A DNA stretch of 64,000 nt, taken from contig NZ_BCUT01000001.1 in NCBI RefSeq assembly GCF_001591365.1, forward strand, positions 2,852,001 through 2,916,000. The letters run 5' to 3'. The stretch is from Variovorax paradoxus NBRC 15149 (GTDB lineage: Bacteria > Pseudomonadota > Gammaproteobacteria > Burkholderiales > Burkholderiaceae_C). Positions 9,687 through 18,347 of the stretch are shown here, in pieces (position 1 is the stretch's first letter; each line of letters starts with the position of its first letter). A program made the translations under genes and the position numbers. The notes beneath the pieces were generated by a model. The model ran no database searches. It worked only from the letters and a program-made list of their open reading frames with translations, and was not told the origin of the DNA.

Positions 9687-10879
9687 ACCACAGCGGCAAC
9701 GGCCTTCCCATTCTTCCGGGCGCCACGCTCGGCGTGCTCGGCGGCGGCCAGCTGGGCCGCATGTTCGCCCACGCCGCCCAGCGCATGGGCTATTTCACGG
9801 CCGTGCTCGACCCTGACGCCGACAGCCCCGCCGGCCGCGTGAGCCACCACCACATCCACACCGACTACGCCGACGTCGACGGCCTCGCGCGGCTCGCGGG
9901 CCTGGCCGATGCGGTCACCACGGAGTTCGAGAACGTGCCGGCGCCCTCGCTGGAGAAGCTGTCGGTGGCCCGGCCCGTGGCCCCCGACGCGGGCGCCATC
10001 GCCATCGCGCAGGACCGCATCGCCGAAAAGGCCCACTTCACGCGCTGCGGCGTGGCCTGCGCGCCCTATGCGGTCATCGAGACCGCGGCCCAGCTCGCCG
10101 CGGTGGAAGATGCGCTGCTGCCCGGCATCCTCAAGACCGCGCGCCTGGGCTACGACGGCAAGGGCCAGCAGCGCGTGTCCACGCGCGCCGAACTGGTCGA
10201 CGCCTGGCAGGCCGCGGGCTGCGTGCCCTGCGTGCTCGAAAAGCTGCTGCCGCTCGAATTCGAATGCTCGGTGATCGTCGCGCGCGGCCGCGACGGGCAG
10301 CTGGTGCACTTTCCGCCCCAGCGCAACCTGCACCGGGACGGCATCCTGGCCGTGACCGAGGTGCACGCCCAGAACATGCCCAAGACCGTGGCCCAGGCGG
10401 CCATCAACTCGGCCAGGAGCATTGCCACCGGGCTGGACTACGTGGGCGTGCTGTGCGTGGAGTTCTTCGCGCTGGCCGACGGCTCGCTGGTGGTGAACGA
10501 AATGGCGCCCCGGCCGCACAACAGCGGCCACTACACCATGGAAGCCTGCGACGTCTCGCAGTTCGAGCTGCAGGTGCGCACCCTTGCGGGCCTGCCGCTG
10601 GCCGCGCCGCGCCAGCACAGCCCGGCGGTCATGCTGAACCTGCTGGGCGACCTGTGGTTCACCGCGGGCGGCGACAAGCCGGTGGCGCCGCGCTGGAGCG
10701 ACGTGCTCGCGCTGCCCGGCGTGCACCTGCACTTGTACGGCAAGATCGAACCGCGCCGCGGCCGCAAGATGGGCCACCTGACGCTCACCGGCGCCACCCT
10801 CGAAAATGTGCGCGCCGCGGCCTCCCAGGCCGCCACCATGCTCGGCCTGCCGGCACTGTCGGCGGCCGACTTCGCATGA
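9683..10879 (+). CDS. purK: N5-carboxyaminoimidazole ribonucleotide synthase
   Basis: ATP-grasp enzyme that carboxylates AIR with bicarbonate. The 398-residue product has the N-terminal [18 protein letters not shown] nucleotide-fold motif, [20 protein letters not shown] in the ATP-grasp domain and the metal/ATP region [19 protein letters not shown]. The GTG start at 9683 overlaps the purE stop by four bases. The stop overlaps the next gene's ATG (ATGA, 10876), extending the coupled set to purE-purK-tsaC. Confidence 0.96.
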   Translation: MNHSGNGLPILPGATLGVLGGGQLGRMFAHAAQRMGYFTAVLDPDADSPAGRVSHHHIHTDYADVDGLARLAGLADAVTTEFENVPAPSLEKLSVARPVAPDAGAIAIAQDRIAEKAHFTRCGVACAPYAVIETAAQLAAVEDALLPGILKTARLGYDGKGQQRVSTRAELVDAWQAAGCVPCVLEKLLPLEFECSVIVARGRDGQLVHFPPQRNLHRDGILAVTEVHAQNMPKTVAQAAINSARSIATGLDYVGVLCVEFFALADGSLVVNEMAPRPHNSGHYTMEACDVSQFELQVRTLAGLPLAAPRQHSPAVMLNLLGDLWFTAGGDKPVAPRWSDVLALPGVHLHLYGKIEPRRGRKMGHLTLTGATLENVRAAASQAATMLGLPALSAADFA

Positions 10880-11877
10880 TCCTCGACGGCCAATCCCCGG
10901 AGGCCATTGCCGAGGCCGTGCGCGTGCTGCGCGCGGGCGGGCTGGTCGCGTTCCCGACCGAAACCGTCTACGGCCTGGGCGCCGATGCCACCAGCGACAT
11001 GGCGGTGGCGGGCATCTTCAAGGCCAAGGGCCGGCCGGCCGACCATCCGCTGATCGTCCACGTGGCGGCCGGCATCAAGGGCACCGAGGCGCTCTCGCGC
11101 TTCGCGCAGCCGCTGCCGCCCTTCGCGCAGAAGCTGGTGCAGGCCTTCTGGCCCGGCCCGCTGACGCTGATCGTCACGCGCCAGCCCGGCGTGGCGGCCG
11201 CGGCCGCCGGCGGGCAGGACACCATCGGCCTGCGCTGTCCCTCGCATCCGGTCGCGCAGGCCCTGCTCGAGGCCTGCGCCGAGCAGGGCGTGCCAGGGCT
11301 CGCGGGCCCGAGCGCCAACCGCTTCGGCCGCGTGAGCCCCACCACCGCGCAGCACGTGCGTGACGAGTTCGGCGACGCGCTGACGGTGATCGACGGCGGC
11401 GCCTGCGAGGTCGGCATCGAGTCGACCATCGTCGACTGCAGCCGCGGCGCGCCCGTGCTGCTGCGCCCGGGCCTGATCACGCGCGCGCAGATCGAGGCCG
11501 CCGCGGGCGAGCGCCTGAGCAACCGCGAGGTGCTCGAGACGCCCGATCCGCGCGCCTCCGGCACGCTGGAAGCGCACTACGCGCCGAATGCCAAGCTGCG
11601 GCTGATGGATGCCAAGGCCATCCAGGCCGGCCTCGACGTGCTCGGCCCGGGCGCGGCCCACATCGCCGTGTGGACGCGCGTCGAGGTGCGCAGCCACTCG
11701 CAGCGCGTGCTGCAGCGGCGCATGCCGGACGACGCGGCGGCCAGCGCGCACCAGCTGTTCGCGGTGCTGCGCGAGTTCGATGCCGAGGGTGTCAAGCTGA
11801 TCTGGGTCGAGACCCCGCCCGACACGCCCGAATGGGAAGGCGTGCGCGACCGCCTGCATCGCGCGTCCATGGGCTGA
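10876..11877 (+). CDS. L-threonylcarbamoyladenylate synthase, Sua5 (long) type
   Basis: Makes threonylcarbamoyl-AMP from threonine, bicarbonate and ATP, the first step of the t6A modification at position 37 of ANN-reading tRNAs. The 333-residue product has an N-terminal YrdC domain (LRAGGLVAFPTETVYGLGADA, the KXR-type FKAKGRPADHPL, SANRFGRVSPT) and the extra C-terminal Sua5 domain (about 215-333) after ASGTLEAHYAPNA. TsaB, a later enzyme of the pathway, is encoded 5.7 kb away. Coupling to purK by ATGA overlap suggests co-expression with purine synthesis. Confidence 0.92.
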   Translation: MILDGQSPEAIAEAVRVLRAGGLVAFPTETVYGLGADATSDMAVAGIFKAKGRPADHPLIVHVAAGIKGTEALSRFAQPLPPFAQKLVQAFWPGPLTLIVTRQPGVAAAAAGGQDTIGLRCPSHPVAQALLEACAEQGVPGLAGPSANRFGRVSPTTAQHVRDEFGDALTVIDGGACEVGIESTIVDCSRGAPVLLRPGLITRAQIEAAAGERLSNREVLETPDPRASGTLEAHYAPNAKLRLMDAKAIQAGLDVLGPGAAHIAVWTRVEVRSHSQRVLQRRMPDDAAASAHQLFAVLREFDAEGVKLIWVETPPDTPEWEGVRDRLHRASMG

Positions 11878-11892
11878 CCCCGGTCTTCGCTG

Positions 11893-13476
11893 CTAGCCGC
11901 CGGCGGCCAGCACGCCCTGGAAGAAGCCGCGCGCCGAAGCCAGGCAGAACGGCGGCACCAGGCTGCCGTGGTAGGCCAGGGTGACGGCCTGCCGCTTGTC
12001 GGCGTCGCTGCCCGGGGTGTTCTGCGCCAGGGTGCTCTTGGCCTGCGCGAAGCCGGCGCGCGCGGCGGAGTACGAGTCGGTGGTGCCGGAATCCTCCAGG
12101 TCGACCACCGTCAGCGCGGCGGCAGGCATGCCGCGGGCGCGGAAGTAGCCGGCGGTGGCGCGGGTGCTCAGGAAGTTCACGGTCGGATCGTTGGCGCCGC
12201 CGCACATGAGCACCGGCCGCGTCGGCAGCCAGGTGCGCAGGTCGTTGGCGCGCGCCGCCTTGCGAAAGCCCACGGCCGGCCTGCAATCGAGCGGCGAGGT
12301 CGTGCTCAGCGAGGCCGCCGTGGCGGGCAGCGCATTGCCGGGGCAGGGGTTCGCCTGGATGTCACCGGCCGCCTGCGTCAGGTAGCTCTGGCGGATCAGG
12401 TTGTTGGCGCCGTAGAAGATCGACAGCTCCGGGCTCACCGGGCCCGGCGTCGCACCCGCGGGAAACAGCGCGAGCTGCGGCAGCTTGCCGTTGGCATACA
12501 GCGTGGTGATGGGCGTGAGGCTCGGCAGCAGGGTGTCGATGCCGGTGGCGTACTGCGCTTCGTAGATGTCGCTGGTGCTGCCGTAGACATCGCCGAACTG
12601 CTGCTGCCAGCTGGCCGAGAGCAGCGGCACGAACAGCGTGCTGCCGAGCGCCGGCCAGCCCATGAAGGTGTAGTCCGCCAGCAGCCCGATGGCCGAAGGC
12701 GCGGAGAGCGGCGCCGACGCCGTCACCGCCCGGCCCGTGGCCTGCATCTCGCGGTGCGCCGCCAGCGCCACGTAGCCGCCCTGCGAATAGCCGGTGATCA
12801 GCAGCGAGCCCGCGTCGGTGGCGTCGATGCCCGCGAAGGTCTTGCGCGCCGCGGTGAGCGCGTCCACCATGTCCTTGCCCTGCTGGTCGCCGTTGAGATA
12901 GGGGTGGTAGGGCAGCGTCGACTTGTCGTAGCCCGCATAGTTGGGCGCCACCACGATGTAGCCCTGCGCCGCGAACATGGCGGCGACCGTCAGGCCTTCG
13001 CCGGCGGCCGGCTGGGTGGAGTCGGTCCACCTGGCAAGGTTGTAGTTGCGCGCGGCCGTGGTGCCGTGCGCATACAGCACCACCGGCCGCGGCCCGTTGC
13101 AGGCCACGTCGGCGCCGGAGGGCAGCATGATCGCGGCGGTGGCGTTGGTGGCCTCGTTCTTGCCGCCGATGGTGCGGTATTCGAGGTAGCGCACCTCGAC
13201 CCCGCACCGTGGCGTGCCCGCCACCTGCAGCAGGGCCTTGCCTTGGTCGGTCGCCTGGAGGTTGGTGCGAAGCTGGTCGGCCGAGAGCTTGGCGGTCTGC
13301 TCGGGCGGGTCCGTGACGACCGAGCCGCGGCCGGTGTCGCCGGTTGGCGGTGGAAAGCCGATGCCGATGCCGCCGCCCCCTCCACCACCGCCGCAGGCCG
13401 CCAGCAGCAGCGTGGCGCCGGCCAGAGCCGCAACCTTGTGCAGCGGAGTGGGGAGTTGTCGTTGCGGCTTTTTCAA
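11893..13476 (-). CDS. Secreted alpha/beta-hydrolase lipoprotein (lipase-like)
   Basis: A 527-residue protein with a signal peptide ending LLLAACGGGG (lipobox cysteine at about 28), so an exported lipoprotein, followed by a Gly-rich linker. The hydrolase domain shows the nucleophile elbow GYSQGG, YAHGTTAARNY for the oxyanion region, MCGGANDPTVNF as likely acid loop and a C-terminal YHGSLVPPFC with the probable histidine. It resembles the secretory-lipase-like group; the substrate is unknown. The start codon is TTG at 13476-13474, supported by AGGAG 8-9 bases upstream on the minus strand. It is convergent with the Sua5 gene, with 15 bases between. Confidence 0.78.
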   Translation of the reverse strand: MKKPQRQLPTPLHKVAALAGATLLLAACGGGGGGGGIGIGFPPPTGDTGRGSVVTDPPEQTAKLSADQLRTNLQATDQGKALLQVAGTPRCGVEVRYLEYRTIGGKNEATNATAAIMLPSGADVACNGPRPVVLYAHGTTAARNYNLARWTDSTQPAAGEGLTVAAMFAAQGYIVVAPNYAGYDKSTLPYHPYLNGDQQGKDMVDALTAARKTFAGIDATDAGSLLITGYSQGGYVALAAHREMQATGRAVTASAPLSAPSAIGLLADYTFMGWPALGSTLFVPLLSASWQQQFGDVYGSTSDIYEAQYATGIDTLLPSLTPITTLYANGKLPQLALFPAGATPGPVSPELSIFYGANNLIRQSYLTQAAGDIQANPCPGNALPATAASLSTTSPLDCRPAVGFRKAARANDLRTWLPTRPVLMCGGANDPTVNFLSTRATAGYFRARGMPAAALTVVDLEDSGTTDSYSAARAGFAQAKSTLAQNTPGSDADKRQAVTLAYHGSLVPPFCLASARGFFQGVLAAGG

Positions 13477-13604
13477 GGCGTGGCTCCTGATGTTGTCGAA
13501 TCGAACGGGCGTCCGATTCTGTGCAGCGCCACGGCCGCGCGCAAGCGGCGCGTCTACCTAGAGAAGTTTTCAGTACACGGCCGCTGCCAAGCGGCCGAAG
13601 GCCC

Positions 13605-15038
13605 TCAGTTGTCCTGCGACGCCCAGTCGACCAGCGCGTCGAACGCGGCGCGCGCAGCCCCGGCGTTCTCTCCGTTGGCAATCGCCACCAGCACGTAGCG
13701 GCGGCCGCTCGCGCCGTGCACATAGCCGGCCACGCCGGCCGCATCGCGCAGCGAGCCGGTCTTCAGGTGGGCCGCGCCGCCCGAGCGCAGCGTGCGCTTC
13801 CTGAGCGTGCCGTCCACCCCCATGGCGGGCAGCGAGGACACCAGTTCCGGCATCAGCGGCGAGCGCCAGGCCACCTGCAGCATCCGGCCGAGCGCCGCGG
13901 CGCTGATGCGCTCGTCGCGCGACAGGCCCGAGCCGTTGTCGAACACCGGCGGCGCCTCGCCGGTGCCGATGCGCTCGCGCCACCACTGGCCCAGCGCGCT
14001 GCGCGAGGCCTCGAAGCTGCCGCGGTTCTTCTGCGTGAGCCCGAGCGTGAGGAACAGCTGCTGCGCCATCACGTTGTTGCTGTACTTGTTGATGTCGCGC
14101 ACCACCTCCGAAAGCGGCGGCGAGCCGAACTCGAACGCCGGCCAGAGCCCGGCCGGCACGCGGCCGTCGCGCATCTGGCCGCCGACCCGGCCGCCCATCT
14201 CGGCCCACATGCCGCCGATGGCGCGCAGGCCGTAGGTGCGCGGATCGGCATAGGCCACGGCCCAGCTTTTCTCGCCGCAGGCGGCCGGCAGGGCGCCCAG
14301 GAAGCGGATGCGGTTCGGGTCGCTGAAGTCGGGCTTGATGGCCGCGCGCCAGTCACCGCATTCGCCGGGCGCGAGCGCCACCGTGGGCTGCATCGACACG
14401 CTGGCGAGCGGCGGCTCGTAGCTCACGCGCGCCTGCTGGCCGCCGCGTTCGGGCGTGAAGACCATGTTGACCGACTTGAAGTTGACCAGCAGCGCCTCGG
14501 GCGAGGCGTTGTAGGGCCGCAGCGGCTCGCCGTCGAAGGCGGCCGGGTCGTTCTCGATCGCGGCGTCGAAGGCGCTGCGGTCCAGCACGATGTCGCCGCT
14601 CACGCTGGTGATGCCCAGGCCCTGCACGCGCCGCAGCAGCAGCCAGGCGCGCTCCAGCACCAGCTTGGGATCGCCCTGGCCCTTGATGTAGAGGTTGCCG
14701 TTGAGCACGCCGTTGCTCACCGTGCCGTCGATGTAGACCGGCGTGCTCCAGCTGTAGGCCGGCCCGAGCAGGTCGAGCGCCGCGTAGGTGGTGACCAGCT
14801 TCATGATCGACGCCGGATTCACCGGCACCTGCGTGCGCCAGGCCAGGCGCGGCGGGCGCAGGCCGTCGGCATCGGCCACCAGCATCGTCACCGAATCACG
14901 CGGCACCTTGGCGCGCGCGAGGGCGGCCTCCACTTCGCCTGGAAAGACCTGCTGTGCAAGCGCGCCCGGAATGGACAGGGCGGTGAAGGAAAGCGCGCAG
15001 GCGGTGCGCAGGAAGAAGGAGAGACGGCGAAGACGCAT
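13605..15038 (-). CDS. dacB: D-alanyl-D-alanine carboxypeptidase/endopeptidase (PBP4)
   Basis: Periplasmic class C penicillin-binding protein that trims or cuts peptidoglycan cross-links. The 477 residues begin with a signal peptide (MRLRRLSFFL to GALAQ, about 1-29). The catalytic S77-x-x-K80 motif is in NPASIMKL, SNN is in NKYSNNVMAQQ, and KTG in HLKTGSLRD. The large inserted domain between the first two motifs is typical of PBP4. The start is 8 bases after the nudK stop, so the two genes form an operon. A perfect 8-bp inverted repeat at 13578-13597 follows its 3' end but lacks a T tract. Confidence 0.94.
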   Translation of the reverse strand: MRLRRLSFFLRTACALSFTALSIPGALAQQVFPGEVEAALARAKVPRDSVTMLVADADGLRPPRLAWRTQVPVNPASIMKLVTTYAALDLLGPAYSWSTPVYIDGTVSNGVLNGNLYIKGQGDPKLVLERAWLLLRRVQGLGITSVSGDIVLDRSAFDAAIENDPAAFDGEPLRPYNASPEALLVNFKSVNMVFTPERGGQQARVSYEPPLASVSMQPTVALAPGECGDWRAAIKPDFSDPNRIRFLGALPAACGEKSWAVAYADPRTYGLRAIGGMWAEMGGRVGGQMRDGRVPAGLWPAFEFGSPPLSEVVRDINKYSNNVMAQQLFLTLGLTQKNRGSFEASRSALGQWWRERIGTGEAPPVFDNGSGLSRDERISAAALGRMLQVAWRSPLMPELVSSLPAMGVDGTLRKRTLRSGGAAHLKTGSLRDAAGVAGYVHGASGRRYVLVAIANGENAGAARAAFDALVDWASQDN

Positions 15039-15046
15039 CGTGCCGA

Positions 15047-15637
15047 TTATCTCGGCGGAAAAACATGCAGTTGCGCGTGATACAGCAGCATCACGGTCTT
15101 GGCGTCGGCAATGCGCCCGTCGGCCACCATGGCCAGCGCCTCGTCGATGCCGAGCTCGAGCACCTCGATGTCCTCGCCCTCCTCGGCCAGGCCGCCGCCG
15201 TCGCCGATGCGCATCGACGGCTCGTATTCGGCGATGAAGAAGTGCAGCTTCTCGGTCACCGAACCCGGGCTCATGAAGGCTTCGAAGACCTTCTGCACCG
15301 CGCCCAGGCGATAGCCCAGTTCTTCTTCCACCTCGGCGCGGATGCGTTCCTCGGGCGCCGCGTTGTCGAGCAGGCCGGCGGCCGCCTCGATCAGCAGGTC
15401 GCCGTGTCCGTTGACGAAGGCCGGATAGCGGAACTGCCGCGTCAGCAGCACCGTGCGCTGCGCGAGGTTGCAGGGCAGCAGCGTGGCGCCGTTGCCGCGG
15501 TCGTAGGTCTCGCGGTGCATGCGCTGCCACTGGCCGTCGTTGCGCCGCCAGTCGAAGGCGGTGGTCTTGAGCGTGTACCAGTTGTCGGAAAGCAGGGTGA
15601 CTTCGTGCACCCGGACGCGGTCGTGGAGGGTCGTCAT
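15047..15637 (-). CDS. nudK: Nudix hydrolase, GDP-mannose pyrophosphatase (NudK) type
   Basis: The 196-residue protein carries a Nudix box (GLLDNAAPEERIRAEVEEELGY, about 95-117) and aligns along its length with E. coli NudK as I recall it: LSDNWYTL, YDRGNGATLL, QFRYPAFVNG, AFMSPGSVTEKLHFFIAEY and EDIEVLELG. The E. coli enzyme hydrolyses GDP-mannose to GMP and mannose 1-phosphate with magnesium. The ATG at 15637 (MTTLHDRV) is chosen over one 36 bases upstream by family length. It leads into dacB and diverges from the DeoR-type gene. Confidence 0.85.
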   Translation of the reverse strand: MTTLHDRVRVHEVTLLSDNWYTLKTTAFDWRRNDGQWQRMHRETYDRGNGATLLPCNLAQRTVLLTRQFRYPAFVNGHGDLLIEAAAGLLDNAAPEERIRAEVEEELGYRLGAVQKVFEAFMSPGSVTEKLHFFIAEYEPSMRIGDGGGLAEEGEDIEVLELGIDEALAMVADGRIADAKTVMLLYHAQLHVFPPR

Positions 15638-15686
15638 GGCGCGCAGCTTATGCGCAAGTTCGTGCAGAAACAAGAAAATTCGTGCA
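15602..15686. promoter_or_regulatory. Three TTCGTGCA repeats in the nudK/DeoR divergent region
   Basis: The octamer TTCGTGCA occurs at 15602-15609 (inside nudK codons), 15659-15666 and 15679-15686, all in the same orientation. The last two are exactly 20 bases apart, two DNA turns, in the 79-base gap between divergent starts. They are candidate operators for the adjacent DeoR-family regulator. Confidence 0.45.
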
Positions 15687-15716
15687 ATCAGCGGTCCTGC
15701 CCGCTACCATCGCCCG

Positions 15717-16481
15717 ATGCTCACCCGCCAGCGCAAGCAACACATCCTCTCGGTCCTGCAGCGCGACGGCAACGTCGTGGCCAAGTCGCTCAGCGAGGAG
15801 CTGGCGCTGTCGGAAGACACCATCCGCCGCGACCTGCGCGAACTGGCCGCCGAGGGGCTGCTGCAGCGCGTGCACGGCGGCGCGCTGCCGGTCGCCAGGG
15901 CCGAAGCCGACTTCGCGGGCCGGCTGCAGCTCGCAACCGCGGAGAAGGTGGCGATCGGCCGCGCCGCGGCACGGCTGGTGCGGCCCGGGCAGGTGGTCTT
16001 GATCGACGGCGGCACCACGGCCGTGCAGATGGCGCGGCACCTGCCGGCCAGCCTGCGCGCCACCGTGGTGACGCACAGCCCGTCGGTGGCGGTCGAGTTG
16101 GCGGGCCATGCCGGCATCGAGGTGGTGCTGATCGGCGGGCGCCTGTTCAGGCATTCGATGGTGGCGGTGGGCGCCGCGGCCATGGACGCCATCTCGCGCG
16201 TCCACGCCGACACCTGCTTCCTGGGCGTGACGGGGGTACATGCCGAGGCGGGCCTGACCACCGGCGACGTCGAGGAGGCCGCGATCAAGCGCGCGCTCAT
16301 GGCCGCCGCGGCTGAGACGGTGGTGCTGGCCTCGTCGGAAAAGATCGGTGCGGCCTCGGCCTGGGTCATCCACCCCGTTTCGGCCGCGACCAGCCTGCTG
16401 GTGTCGCCGGAAGCGCCGGCCGCCGCGCTGGCACCGCTGCGCAAGGCCGGGCTCGCCATCCTGCGCAGCGACGGCGGCTGA
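15717..16481 (+). CDS. DeoR-family transcriptional regulator
   Basis: A 254-residue repressor-type protein: N-terminal DeoR helix-turn-helix (QRKQHILSVLQRDGNVVAKS, SEDTIRRDLRELAAEGLLQRVHGGA, about 5-60) and a C-terminal sugar-phosphate sensor domain (DGGTTAVQMARHLP, GGRLFRHSMVAVG, TCFLGVTGVHAEAGLTTGD, SSEKIG). Family members sense phosphorylated sugars or related compounds. It starts 79 bases from nudK on the other strand, with repeated TTCGTGCA motifs between, so control of itself and perhaps nudK-dacB is likely. The ligand cannot be read from the sequence. Confidence 0.9.
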   Translation: MLTRQRKQHILSVLQRDGNVVAKSLSEELALSEDTIRRDLRELAAEGLLQRVHGGALPVARAEADFAGRLQLATAEKVAIGRAAARLVRPGQVVLIDGGTTAVQMARHLPASLRATVVTHSPSVAVELAGHAGIEVVLIGGRLFRHSMVAVGAAAMDAISRVHADTCFLGVTGVHAEAGLTTGDVEEAAIKRALMAAAAETVVLASSEKIGAASAWVIHPVSAATSLLVSPEAPAAALAPLRKAGLAILRSDGG

Positions 16482-16557
16482 GCGCGCCGGTCCGCCGCCG
16501 ATTCGATCCATTCGCCCCTGGCCGGCGCGGCCGCGGCCTGCCCTGGATAATCGGGGG

Positions 16558-17574
16558 ATGCCCGCCCTGCCCCGCTTCTCGCCCCGCACGATCGGCATCG
16601 GCGCGGCCGTGGTCACCGTGCTGGTCTGGACCGCCTTCATCGTGATCGCGCGGGCCTCGGCCGCACGCTCGCTCACCCCGCTCGACCTGGCGCTGGCGCG
16701 CATCTGCGGCGCGAGCCTGGTGCTGGTGCCCTGGGGCGCCTGGATGGTCATGAAGGGCCAGCGGCAAAAGGACGGCAGCGCGTCGTCGCTGTTCGGGCTT
16801 TCGCCGCTGTCGCTGCGCCTCACGGCCGGCGCCGGCATCTTCGGCGGCGTGGCCTATGCCCTGCTGGCCTACAGCGGCTTCTTCTTCGCGCCCGCGGGCC
16901 ATGCCTCGGTGCTGATGCCCGGCAGCCTGCCGCTGTGGACCACGCTGCTGGCCGCGCTGGTGCTGCGCGACCGCATCACGCCGGGCCGCGCCTTCGGGCT
17001 CGCGCTGATCGTGGCCGGCGACCTGGTCGTCGGCGGGCGCAGCCTGCTGCATGCCTTCGAGGGCGGCGAGGTCTGGAAGGGCGACCTGCTCTTCATGGCC
17101 GCGGCCTTCTGCTGGGCCTGCTACAGCGTGGTGGCGCGCCGCCACGGGCTGGACGCCGTGCGCGCGACCATCGCCATCACCGTGTTCGCGCTGCTGGCCT
17201 ATGTTCCGGTCTACGGCCTGCTGGTGGCGGGCGGCGCGGTCGTGAGCCGCATCGGCACCGCGCCCTGGGGCGAGGTGGCGTTCCAGATGCTGTTCCAGGG
17301 CGTCGGCTCGGTCGTCGTCTCGGGCATCACCTTCACGAAGATGATCCAGTACTTCGGGCCGGTGCGCAGCACCATGATCACGGCCCTGGTGCCCGGCCTC
17401 TCGGCCTTCGGCGCGGTGATCTGGCTCGACGAGCCGCTTTACTGGAACCTGATCGCCGGCCTGCTGCTGGTGACCGCCGGCATTTTGTTCGGCGTGCAGA
17501 AAACATCGGCCGGTGGGCGCGCGGCTGCGCGGCCCGCCATGCCGGCCACCGCCACGGGGTGCCGCGATGCCTAG
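16558..17574 (+). CDS. EamA/DMT-superfamily permease
   Basis: A 338-residue inner-membrane protein with about ten hydrophobic helices arranged as two EamA repeats (about 15-160 and 175-320), ending in a short soluble Ala/Arg tail. The second repeat shows FWACYSVVARR-like and PGLSAFGAVIWLDEPLYWNLIAG segments typical of drug/metabolite exporters. Substrate unknown. The last 8 bases overlap the start of tsaB, so the genes are probably co-transcribed although functionally unrelated. Confidence 0.87.
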   Translation: MPALPRFSPRTIGIGAAVVTVLVWTAFIVIARASAARSLTPLDLALARICGASLVLVPWGAWMVMKGQRQKDGSASSLFGLSPLSLRLTAGAGIFGGVAYALLAYSGFFFAPAGHASVLMPGSLPLWTTLLAALVLRDRITPGRAFGLALIVAGDLVVGGRSLLHAFEGGEVWKGDLLFMAAAFCWACYSVVARRHGLDAVRATIAITVFALLAYVPVYGLLVAGGAVVSRIGTAPWGEVAFQMLFQGVGSVVVSGITFTKMIQYFGPVRSTMITALVPGLSAFGAVIWLDEPLYWNLIAGLLLVTAGILFGVQKTSAGGRAAARPAMPATATGCRDA

Positions 17575-18286
17575 GCTCCTGGCTTTCGACACCAGCACCG
17601 AGCACCTGTCGGTGGCGGTGCGCCACGGCGAGCGCCTGTTCACGCACAGCGGGGCCGGCGGCGCGCAGGCGTCGAGCACGCTGATCCCGCTCATCCTGCA
17701 ACTGCTGGCCGAGGCCGGGCTCGAACTGGCCGCACTCGACGCCATCGCCTTCGGCCGCGGGCCGGGCTCCTTCACGGGCCTGCGCACCGCCTGCTCGGTG
17801 GCGCAGGGCCTGGCCTTCGGCGCCGGCGTGCCGCTGCTGCCGGTCGACACGCTGCTGGCCGTGGCCGAGGAGGCGCGCCATGCCTTCGGCGCACGCCAGG
17901 TGGTGGCGGTGCTCGACGCGCGCATGGACCAGCTCTATGCCGCGCGCTACGACTTCGATGGCGGCGGGGCGCTGGGCGGCGCGGACAGCGAGCCGCTGCT
18001 GCTCGCGCCCGAGGCGCTCGAAGTGCCCGCCGGCTGGTCCCTTGCCGGCAACGCCTTTGCCGCCTACGGCCCCCGCCTGGCCCCGGCCGCGACGCGCCAC
18101 GAGGTGCTGCCCACGGCCACCGCCATGCTGCGGCTGGCGCCCGCGCTGCTGGCCGCGGGGCGCACGGTGGATGCGGCACATGCCTGGCCGCTCTATGTTC
18201 GCGATAAAGTGGCGCAAACCACCGATGAGCGCGCCGCCATCAAGGCGGCCGCGCTGGCGGGTCCACCTGTTGCCAACCAGTCATGA
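17567..18286 (+). CDS. tsaB: tRNA threonylcarbamoyladenosine biosynthesis protein TsaB
   Basis: Scaffold and partner of TsaD in the t6A complex, which moves the threonylcarbamoyl group to A37 of tRNA. The 239-residue ASKHA-fold protein has LLAFDTSTEHLSVAV at the N-terminus, FGRGPGSFTGLR and VLDARMDQLYAARY, all standard TsaB motifs. The ATG at 17567 lies inside the end of the EamA gene. In Proteobacteria tsaB is often near rimI, which follows here after 61 bases containing a repeat-like sequence. Confidence 0.95.
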   Translation: MPRLLAFDTSTEHLSVAVRHGERLFTHSGAGGAQASSTLIPLILQLLAEAGLELAALDAIAFGRGPGSFTGLRTACSVAQGLAFGAGVPLLPVDTLLAVAEEARHAFGARQVVAVLDARMDQLYAARYDFDGGGALGGADSEPLLLAPEALEVPAGWSLAGNAFAAYGPRLAPAATRHEVLPTATAMLRLAPALLAAGRTVDAAHAWPLYVRDKVAQTTDERAAIKAAALAGPPVANQS

Positions 18287-18289
18287 GCG

Positions 18290-18340
18290 CCGCGCCGGGC
18301 CGCCCCAAGCAAGCTCGCGCCGCAGTGCGAAGCACGAAGG
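18290..18340. repeat. Repeat-like intergenic sequence between tsaB and rimI
   Basis: This stretch contains GCGCCGGGCCGC and CGCAGTGCGAAGCACGAAGG. These resemble, in rearranged form, the GCCGGGCCGC and GACACGAAGTGCGCGAAG blocks of the repeats at 27826 and 58750. It also holds a short GTGCGAAGCAC inverted repeat. Relationship to those repeats is by eye only. Confidence 0.35.
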
Positions 18341-18347
18341 TCATTGA

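Noticed and set aside
13578..13597. Perfect 8-bp inverted repeat after dacB as a terminator
   Set aside because: No T tract follows on either strand. It may be a hairpin, but not a clear intrinsic terminator.
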